From positions 316,757-358,734 of the forward strand of contig RHPI01001616.1 in the NCBI GenBank assembly GCA_009103225.1: 41,978 bases of DNA, read 5' to 3'. A program made the position numbers and the translations under genes. The notes beneath the pieces are model-generated. The model was given only the letters and a program-made list of their open reading frames with translations. It had not been told where the DNA came from and searched no databases. Of the stretch, positions 33,768 to 41,978 are shown in pieces (position 1 is the stretch's first letter; every line of letters begins with the position of its first letter). The DNA comes from Chlorokybus atmophyticus (Eukaryota; Streptophyta; Chlorokybophyceae; Chlorokybales; Chlorokybaceae).

Positions 33768-36162
33768 TCACCGATGCGGCAGGCTGTTTACAGGCGCCAG
33801 CAGCGGCATGTGCAGTTCGGTGCGGTACGACGCACCGCGCTGCGATCGGTAGCTCGACGGCACGTCATTAGCATCACCACCGCCGTCAGTATGGCCGTGC
33901 CTCTGCCCCTGCGATATCGACCGCGCAGCCGACAGCGCATGCGGACTCTCGTGATACGCGCCAATAGCATCCTCCGCATCGACCTTTTCCTCAACCTTGC
34001 TCTTATTGTTGCCGCTGCCAACTCGTCCGTTGCTTCCTTGCGAGGGGTCTGCTGCTGGTGTGTCCCTATGAGGCTGCGCACGGCGTGTTGTGTTTATGTT
34101 GTTTGCATGTGTTGCCAGTCTTGCAACAATACATAAAATCAAGAAGAAATTGGCTGGCGGAAGTACTATGCTCTTCTCAGCGAGTTCGGTGACCGCTTAG
34201 AAGTACGCAAGCTTGCCAAAAGATGTTAATCGTTGCATGTGAGGAACATCATAATGGGCGACGCTTACCGCACAGTCGCTGCTGGCGCCCACCTCAGTGT
34301 GCTGCTCATTTCCACCGTGGTGCGTCTGCGCGCACATAAGATAACAGTGTTGAATGTGCACACGTGATACCACGCAGGTGCACACGAGAGTGCGCATAGA
34401 ACTCTGTGGATGGGTGTGCATATGCCTTTGCGTGCGCACGTGCGTGGGCAACTGTGGGGCAGCATTGGTAACCGGGTGCTCTGTCATGCATCAAAATTCG
34501 CCAAAGGAAAACCAAGCTTCCTCACCTCCTCAACCAAGTACATACGCGGTGCGTATCGCAAGATGACGATGCTGATGGCCATGCAGAAGATGCTGACAAA
34601 GTACATCTTTCCTCCCGCAGCACACCCAACAGCCGCCGACAGCCACACCGTCGTCGCTGTGGTCAAACCCCTCACCTACTGGCCATCAATTACAAAAGCA
34701 ATCATCACATATACATACAGACGCACCTTGTTTCTTACACCTATAGATGCACATATGCATCAATGTACACATGCACTCTCACTGATAAACGAGCAGGTAT
34801 GGATACACAGACGTGTGACTGCATTACACATGGCATGATGATCACGTTACACAGATGCACACACAAATGCAGGTAGACATACGTGTACACACAAATTAGT
34901 GCACGTAGGTGAACAGGCACGTTGGTCATGCGCATGTAACATATGCACTACAATTGCACTAAGATATACGTGCACTCATCACACACTGACCTCATGCCCG
35001 GCATGGTGGCCAGAAAGCCCTGCGCCCTTCCAAATGACTCCAGCACCAAGAAACCCAACACCAGATGGAATCGCAGCAGCGATGCGGGATGCATCCCATT
35101 CCATCGGACCACTTTGTATCATCAACCAGACACAATCAGTACCATATGGAATGGTGTGTGCATGGAGAGAAAGCTTGTTCATTACCTTATGAATGCAAAA
35201 GTGGATGCTAAGGTGAAGCTTGCAGCGCCCAAAGCCACCAAAGCCATTGTCCTTATGCCTGCTGGTCGATCAGATGAGCGACGTTCCCAGCCGAGGATGG
35301 CACCCAATATTGCCGCCACAAGCTGGTACACACATTGTTCAGCAAAAGCTGTCAAAGAGTACATGAGCTGCTTGCTGGACGCTTATATGAATAAAAGAGC
35401 TGAGGCAACAGTAACAACAACACTGCTTATGGGCACCTGTGAACAGATAGTGGGTAGTGCGTGTGCGCATTCTTGCACATGTGCGAGAATGCGCACACGG
35501 GCACATGTGTGCGTGCGGATGTGTGTACACGCATAGCCTTTTCCGTAACCAACCTCTTGTAGCAGACTGCGTATGCATTGTGCACTTGTGTCACACAAGT
35601 ATTAAGTTGAATTGGCTTGCCCTTACCAGACGCTGGCCGTGGTCAGCTTCAAGAGGCGTGAGGCCTCCCAGTCGCCACTGGCGCTGGCCCATGCACGGCG
35701 GGAAGCTGTACGCTGGGTTCGGCCATTCTGTCGGATCCTACACATGTCAACACTTAGTTGAAGCAGTAAGAATATGCATTATGAAGCAAGCATACATGCG
35801 AAAGACAGCAACAGCTTGCCTTTTCTGTGCAGTGCCGGCTGGGGTCCCAAAGCAAGTCCTTGACTGCCACCAGCAGGCAGTACACAACCACGAAGATGGT
35901 GAGAGCCAGCTGCGGAAGTATGCTAACCTCAGTTGACAGCTGAAAGAAAGCAGCAACTGACCAGTTGACCTCTCAAAGCCCACATGCAAGTGCGAAGCAT
36001 CCACCCAACCTTTGTCCAGGAGTCCACATGCGGCACGGCTGGTCTGACTCCCTTGCCGCCTACGCCAACCGGCAACCCAGCTGAATCCACCAATACAGGC
36101 ATGCCGACCTTAAAGGCGAGCAGCGCCGCCGCCGACACGAAGTACAACCACAGCACGGCCAG
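33768..36162 (-). CDS. MgtC/SapB family membrane protein (first exon unresolved)
   Basis: Bacterial MgtC proteins are inner-membrane proteins linked to Mg2+ stress; the eukaryotic role is unknown. Supported exons are 36162-36010, 35939-35820, 35737-35627, about 35370-35186, 35111-34991, 34675-34526, 34325-34269 and 34073-33768, coding 400 residues in consistent phase. The diagnostic MgtC blocks are present: AAILGAILGWERR with DRPAGIRTMALVALG, then SRIAAAIPSGVGFLGAGVIWK, then RGLTTATTVWLSAAVG. Two further hydrophobic helices lie upstream (exons 36162-36010 and 35939-35820), separated by Gly/Pro-rich loops. The last exons form a polar His/Asp/Ser-rich tail. The exon at 35370 could start three bases later. 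The exon ending 35820 needs a GC donor (GCAAGC) or a weaker GT 18 bases on. No ATG can be joined to the first listed exon with confidence; a Pro-rich frame at about 36380-36504 is one candidate. Confidence 0.85.
35461..35498. repeat. 38-base near-perfect palindrome in an intron
   Basis: GTGTGCGCATTCT at 35461-35473 is mirrored in reverse complement at 35486-35498, and the middle GCACATGTGC is itself palindromic, so the whole 38 bases pair with one mismatched pair. It lies in the intron between MgtC exons ending 35627 and starting 35370. Confidence 0.88.
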
Positions 36163-37785
36163 CTACATACATGGCATCCAGCCGCGTACAGTGATCCGTT
36201 TCTGATCCCTGAGTGATTCCATGATGATCCAACACTAACTGTGAAAGATTCCAATAGAGTCACCAGATGCCGTTCGGTGATCCGTTTGTTGAGCCGTCTT
36301 TGATGATGCTGTAGTGATCCAGTACCTGGATTGCTGATCCACAAGCAAGTAGATGCTTGGTTCAGTGATCGCTGTCGGCGCTAGTGGCATTGGTGGCGCT
36401 GGTGACAGCGGTGGCGTGGGCGGTGGTGTCGTCGGCTTCATGGTTGGGGGCTTCTTCAGGAGAGTACGCAACTTCTTCGGTGGCGGGGAGGAGGAGCAAG
36501 CCACCGCTTATCAGGTATCTTGGAACTGACAATGAGCATCCAAATGAGGCATTGCTGAGCGCAAGTTTGAAACACATGAGTTGACGTCTCAAGCAGCCGG
36601 CAGCTGCTTGTGCTCTCAATCAAAGCTTATGTAGTGGCAAGGTTGAGTTGCGTTTAGTATCAGCCGCCCGTTGGTTTGATCTGAAAGTGGTCAGAAAGAT
36701 AGCTCACCTCAATACGCTACGCTGAACTTGGGTAAGCTAAGTTGGGTTTGTGTCCATGTGAGCTGAACGTGTGTAGCTACTGTGATGAGCTAAGCACAAG
36801 TTTCATCTTGCGTCTGCTTTGGTTTATTGCCGGCTGAAAGCTTGTGCTTAGCTCAGCACAGCTAAGCGACTACAAGCTTAACATCTGAGCTAAGCTGAAC
36901 TGCCAGCTGCGTTGATGCTAGGCTAAGTGGTTAGGTCTGTTGTCTGTAAACATGCGGTCGCTGCTGTGCGGCAGGCCAGCGCTACTGCCAGTGGCTTCAG
37001 ACGGAGTTATGAGCCTACTCGTGATAGTAGCAGACCGTTTGCTGTGAAGCGGGAAGTAGCCGTTGAGCGCCAGCTAGCACCATTGGCACCGGTGGTCCAG
37101 GCTGCGGGCTACTCTCCCGGAGGCATACAAGGCCTCAGGTAATTTAGGTTGTAGGTACATGTGCATCTTGTGTGGATGTAACGTTATGCCTGCGAACGCA
37201 TGGCTTTAGGAAGCTTCCTTCATTTACCCAGCCAGCTGCGCTGTGTGCATGCGAGCATGCAGGAAGTCATGTTGTTTTACATTCAATTTTGAGCTTTCAT
37301 CCATTGTTGCAATCAGTATTGTGTGCATGAATGTGTATTCTTGCACGCACAACAAGCAATTGAGTGCACAAGTGTTCAATACTGAGCAACAGTGTTTATT
37401 GCTGGCTCTGAGCAATCAATTAACCCTTCCCTGACACATGCAGCTGGTACCTGAAAAGTTTACACGAGGATGACGACGGTGACGTAGCCACTTCCTTCTG
37501 GAGTGAGAAGGGAGGCAGCTTGCCTGCAAGGCTGTGGGCTGCCGTTGCTCGCGGTGCTGTCATTCTGTTGCTGGACGGCGGCAACGTCTACCCTGTGTGC
37601 ACTCACGAAGAGTGACAGCTGCAGCCTACACATTTACTTTTCCAGGTTGGTTAGCAGCATGCATGCGTCTTTACGTGCATAACTGCTGTTACTGTCTCCG
37701 AGTGTCACCAGGTATATGAGATTGAATACTGTTTGCAATGTGAGTACGCGAGGAGTAACGCAAGTTCATGCTTGTCAAACAGTAG
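36163..37785. other. Divergent region between MgtC and START genes, with possible missing exons
   Basis: The first MgtC exon should lie here on the minus strand. On the plus strand, a frame ending near 37139 (PGGIQGL, donor GTAATT) joins in phase to a frame from 37443 (WYLKSLHEDDDGDVATSFW). They may be upstream exons of the START gene, but no in-frame link to its exon at 37786 is visible. An inverted repeat lies at 36787-36854. Confidence 0.4.
36787..36854. repeat. 14-base inverted repeat among GCTAAGC copies
   Basis: GAGCTAAGCACAAG at 36787-36800 is repeated in perfect reverse complement at 36841-36854, with a 40-base loop. Further GCTAAG or AGCTGAAC copies surround it between 36719 and 36900. 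Confidence 0.8.
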
Positions 37786-38805
37786 ATGGCGGACTTGGAC
37801 CCTGCAGAGGCCCAACAATGGACGGAACAGGATGAGCAGTGTGCACGCCAAAACTCTTGGAGGCAATGCCGGTACGGTTGGAGTGTTACACATGCACATG
37901 CGCGCCTGTGTCCATGATTATGTTGCGATTAATGTTGTGTTGTTATGATTTTCTCTGCACATTAACGTGGCCTCTATGCAAGAGCTGATGCCTGTGCAAT
38001 CGTAGGTCAAGAAAAGATGCTGTTGTGTATGACCTACGAAATGATGGCAGCGCGCTTCGCTGGCTCAAAGTGGAGGCGCCAATCGACTGCTCGCTGTCCG
38101 ACATCGACTCGTTGCTGGACGCGGACCTTGTGTCTCGGCAGAAGCAGTGGCACAAGCTGTTTGTAGAGGGAAGGTCTTTGTCTGGCAGCAGCGACTTGGG
38201 TCTGGAGTGTCTGTATATGGCGTACGCCTCTCCCGTGGGCGCACTTGTCTCCACCAGAGACACTGTCTACTGGAAAGTACGGCGCAATCTTCCTGGAGGC
38301 GGCTTCATCCTCTCTGTAAGTAGTGGATGGCTTCACCCTTGTTATAACATACACATGCATACATCTGCGTCACAGACATATGCTTGTGACAACGTAAGGA
38401 TGCAAGCAATGGCACACATGCACACTTGACGCGTCTGCAGGGTTGCATTCATGCATGTGTACGTGTATGTGTGCGCGCATGTGGATATGCGTGTCTCAGT
38501 CTATGCCTGCATTAAACTGCAGAACTGACACATTGTACCACCTTATCATGCAGTACCGCACGACAGAGAACCCAAGTGCTCCTGTTGCCCGCCCCCGCGT
38601 GCGGATATGGTTTCAAGGTGCTCACATCATCACTCCACGGCCCGAAGGCGGCGTGCTGTACAGTTACATTCAGCAGGCGGATCCAAAGGGGCTGCTGCCC
38701 AAGTGGCTGTCCAACCGCGCGCAGGTAGGAGTGTTGCTGGATGAAGTGGCAGGTGTCAAAGTGGCAACTGCAGGTAGCAGCAGTTCAGCTGTGAAGTCAG
38801 TATGA
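37786..38805 (+). CDS. START-domain lipid-binding protein
   Basis: START domains bind a lipid or sterol in a deep helix-grip pocket and move it between membranes. Exons are 37786-37871, 38006-38315 and 38554-38805, joined in phase, giving 215 residues, about the size of one START domain. Visible family features are RKDAVVYDLR, the acidic turn DIDSLLDADLVSRQKQW, VYWKVRRNLPGGGF, and the C-terminal block with RVRIWFQGAHIITP, YSYIQQADPKGLLPKWLSNR. The start is uncertain. ATGGCGGAC at 37786 follows TAG, so the same position could be a splice acceptor with coding exons upstream (see 36163-37785). No membrane segment or other domain is visible in the assigned part. Confidence 0.8.
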
Positions 38806-39678
38806 GAGTTCCGTTGGCGCAAGGGTAGAGTAGTTTGCTGTCTGAACTGCTGGTAGGTGTAAACTTGAGTTGTTCTTCCACTTAGGTGTCTACTGTGGCG
38901 GTTGGCTTAAAGCCGTTCTGGTGACCGCTGCTTGCATAATTTGTGAAGAATGTAAGATCTACGCATCGTAACTAGTAGAGGGGCTAGTAGTGTTGGACAT
39001 TGCTTGTAGTTGTATGGGCAGAATTGCTTACAATAAGGACCAGCGATAACTGGAGAGGCTTCATGAGTTGATGGCATTGGTGGCATATCTGCAAGCAAGG
39101 TGCCTGATAGGCAGGACAGCAGATGTTGTGTGCACTTGCTTTGCCTGGCGTAAGCCATTTTGGCTGCAGAGTTTAAGCATGAGTATGGTGCACACATAGC
39201 AAAATTAATTTCCTGTACACTGCAACTTATTTCATCACCGTGTCACATGTACACATCCAGCACACGAGGTACAATGTGCTTGCGACTGTCACAGAGGATG
39301 CGGTTCAATGTCTTGACCTGTGCGCTGTTGTGTGCACTACGGCTCAATCAGCATTGATACACTCCATAACACACAAGAATTCCATATCCACCCAGTGCAA
39401 ATTGACTCAGAACATCACCCTGTGCTCGAAGCCAGATTGTTTAGCTTTTCGGAACCAAAACAACAAAACCTGTATGGTATCCTATACACCAGGTCTATAC
39501 TGCAAAATCACAGGTTCTAATCCGCTAATCATTGTGGAGCGCTACCCACATCAGGCGCAGCCACCTCACTCTCCACATTGCTGTACACATTGTTCCCACC
39601 TGCATGCAAAAAAAGAACAAGCAAGACTAAGTACAAATGCAGTCAATACATGTTACAGATGCACCTCTTCAGATTTGC
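38806..39678. other. Convergent intergenic region
   Basis: No recognised gene. A minus frame at 38907-39197 is open but unfamiliar. It may hold a further 3' exon of the minus-strand gene at 39679-40721. Confidence 0.45.
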
Positions 39679-40721
39679 TCAAGCACCCATCACACAAGTA
39701 TATGTCTTACATGTGAAGTGTTGTATTAATATATATCTTAGACACGGGGGCACGCGTACATTAGCGGAGTTGTTAACCATGTACCACTCAAAATGAACAA
39801 CAGCCCACACACACGCACCGATTCCAATCTCAGTGGTGCCAAGGACATCATCCTGGTAGCCCGCGCCGACCCTGGCGGCATTCTGCACGGCGTCCTTCGA
39901 GTAGTCACGCACGGCTTCGGGCTGCCCCGGCTGAGGCGTCACAGGCGTCACCTGATGCAGAGAAATGTCATCACAAGGTATGTGTGCTCACGCGGGCACA
40001 CGCCGCACGTCTGTATCAATGTGCATATGTGTGCGCGCATGTGTGAGTGCGTGCGTGCGGGCGCATATGCATGTCAATGTTGTAAGCATGCGGTACGCGT
40101 GCATGCCAGTATTAGTGGGTGTCACTTACTGTGCCTTTGCCGTACATTGCGGCTGCATCGCCAACAACTCCTCCACTGACGGAGTCTGGGCCGGCCTGAG
40201 GTTCAATAGAGATAGATATATCAAATAGATGTATCAGCAATGCAGGACTCAACATGCGCCTGGTACCTTGACATGATTGATGACATATGAACATTATTTC
40301 TTTCAAGCTGTCAATGATAGGTCTCGCATGTTAGGTGTAGCAAGCAGTTGGGCAACACAACACTACATTCTTAACCAACAGCCGACCAAGGTTAACAGAA
40401 GCGGCAGCAACAATATGAGTTGATCCCATACGCTCGCATGCACGCATGTGTATAGGCTGTGCATTGGTATGCATGTGTACCTCAGGATCGTAGGCGACCT
40501 GGCCAGGGTTTTGCCCAGCAGTGTTCCAGTTCTCGCTCATCTTGGACGGAGGCCCTGCCACATCAGTACACAATCAGACGACACTCTTTGAACCGTCCAA
40601 CCCCTATCCACCAATGTGTGGACGTACAAAGTCCTCATACACACACAAACATGTTTGCAAGAATTCACACACACTCACCATGCTCCACCACCTGCCCTCC
40701 CTCCAGAGGCTTATCTGCCAT
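39679..40721 (-). CDS. Unrecognised small Pro/Gly/Asp-rich protein
   Basis: I do not recognise this protein. Four exons join in phase: 40721-40679 (MADKPLEGGQVVEH), 40554-40481 (GPPSKMSENWNTAGQ), 40195-40130 (SVSGGVVGDAAAMYGKG) and 39951 to about 39870 or beyond (TPVTPQPGQPEAVRDYSKDAV, then ARVGAGYQDDVLGTTEIG). Each junction has a GT donor (GTGAGT, GTACAC, GTAAGT) and an AG acceptor, which argues for a real gene. The joined sequence is polar and low in hydrophobic residues, with no signal peptide or membrane segment in the assured part. The 3' end is open. The last frame runs on to a stop at 39679 through a segment of different character, or it splices at GTGCGTG (about 39819) into an exon I cannot place. 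Confidence 0.55.
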
Positions 40722-41719
40722 GTTGAGCGGTCAAAAACGTGACACCGTAGCTGGTCTGCTCTTGAACGCCTTGAACACCAGCGCCTACCTAACCAACTAG
40801 TAGCTTAATGTAAACTCTGAGCTTCAGTTCTTAAGCTTTGCCAGTACTTGATCTGGCCACGAACACTCACTTGGCCTGTGCGTGCATGCAATTAAGCAAA
40901 GCGTGGCCAACTTCGGCAGCGAGTGAATCAACTCGGTCAACGATGAATCGAGTGAATCACTGCAACGGGGATTCACTGAATCACGGGACTGTCCAAAGTG
41001 AATTGATTGACAACGCAATCGGATCCGCGCGGTTTGGCATAACACGTCACGTGAGCCCATAAAGCGCTGGACACCAAAATTACCTGAAAACATTGAACAT
41101 GAACTTCAGGCACAACACATCGCATGAAAACACAACCTGGACACACTCAATGGCAGTTTGAAGTACAGTGCTGGTTCAGTGACCGTTGCGTTGTATCATG
41201 AGATCAAAGAGGCAAAGCACGGTGTTTGCTTTAAGCATCTTAAAACGATACACGTGCAGACCATTATCTTCATGCAAAACAATCCGTCACGAGTAAACAA
41301 GTATAATGAGCATGTGATAAATATAGGAAAACTTAAGCATATTGATGCAATCAATCAATCCATAAATCTTACCACAATATTTGTTACCTCGTGTTATTTT
41401 CGTCATATGCTGGGAAAACAGTTGTTGTGTTATGCATAACAACCTTGATTGCATGTTAAAGACAAGTATAATATATACAAATTGATAGCATGCTTTATAA
41501 AGCATATTATAAGTAGATTATAATTAATCTATGTTTCGATGCAAATGCGATTATCTTTCATCGCGTTAACAAGATTGCAACTTGTGTTGGTATGGATTGA
41601 TGTATTGCATATCACACAATATCAGCAGCGTATTAAGTATATTCACTTGTTATACTTGGCATAGAGTACATCATGTAAATGTGGTAATGTCATTTGCATA
41701 TAAACTGCTGAATTTCATG

Positions 41720-41761
<42 letters not shown>

Positions 41762-41978
41762 GCTTCACATGCGCACGCACACGAAAGCTTTTATAATGTA
41801 ATATACAAATGATGCGACTTGCAAATTGTGCATGCAAGTCAAGCCGCATGCATATGCTAGCTAAGCAATAGTTACAAGCGGTACATGAAAATCGAGGGCC
41901 CCCCCATCATCAGCAGCACGCACACTCAAGCCATTACTTTAAAAGCGAAAACACAAACATTTACCCCCCCCCCCCCCC
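40722..41978. other. AT-rich end of window, no gene seen
   Basis: Beyond the promoter of the preceding minus-strand gene there is no conserved frame. The DNA becomes AT-rich from about 41250, holds the (TC)n tract at 41722-41759, and ends in 15 C bases (41964-41978), probably a contig edge. Confidence 0.6.
41722..41759. repeat. (TC)n microsatellite
   Basis: Nineteen perfect TC units. It is of the same dinucleotide class as the longer GA run at 226-388. Confidence 0.97.

Noticed and set aside
33788-34136. Plus-strand and alternative minus frames around 34 kb
   Set aside because: They are shadows of the last MgtC exon, whose frame is fixed by upstream splice phase.
1-41978. tRNA, rRNA, CRISPR arrays, telomere repeats
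   Set aside because: I looked for tRNA B-box-like GGTTCGA contexts, regularly spaced repeats and TTTAGGG-type arrays and saw none that hold up.

Overview
The window is eukaryotic nuclear DNA. Its genes are broken by many short GT-AG introns. The spaces between genes and many introns are filled with GCATGC, TGTGCG and CACACG simple sequence. There is a 259-base assembly gap at 18186-18444. A SufE protein and a FolC protein, both with Ser/Arg-rich N-terminal extensions, suggest a plastid-bearing alga or protist. The species cannot be named from sequence alone. I rebuilt exons by hand from conserved protein motifs and checked that the intron phases agree; for seven of the nine genes the summed exon length is a multiple of three from start to stop, while for MgtC and gene 39679-40721 one end is unresolved.

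Layout: 1-5900 is repeat-rich with no confident gene. SufE (+) lies at 5909-7656. A decayed reverse-transcriptase fragment (-) lies at about 8945-9817. Folylpolyglutamate/dihydrofolate synthase (-) covers 9957-12507, and an HMCES/SRAP abasic-site protein (-) covers 13586-15986. From 16000 to 22500 is a gene-poor, more AT-rich stretch with the gap and several inverted repeats. Next come a kynurenine 3-monooxygenase-like FAD enzyme (+, 22564-26054), exocyst subunit SEC15 (-, 26968-31087), an acyl-protein thioesterase (+, 31401-32964), a MgtC/SapB membrane protein (-, 33768 to about 36162, first exon unresolved), a START lipid-transfer protein (+, 37786-38805) and an unrecognised small Pro/Gly-rich protein (-, 39679-40721). 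The end of the window is AT-rich with a (TC)n tract and stops in poly-C.

The genes are not an operon or a single pathway. They cover Fe-S assembly, folate metabolism, DNA repair, oxidation, secretion, protein depalmitoylation, membrane transport and lipid binding. From 22.5 kb on, neighbours alternate between convergent and divergent, and SEC15 and the thioesterase start only 313 bases apart on opposite strands.

I found no clearly new multi-gene system. The best leads are a canonical PCNA-binding (PIP) motif at the extreme C-terminus of the HMCES homologue, a well-supported GC-AG intron in FolC with a second possible one in the MgtC gene, an intron-rich eukaryotic MgtC/SapB gene with extra N-terminal membrane segments, a nested inverted-repeat block at 22129-22378, and several long palindromes.
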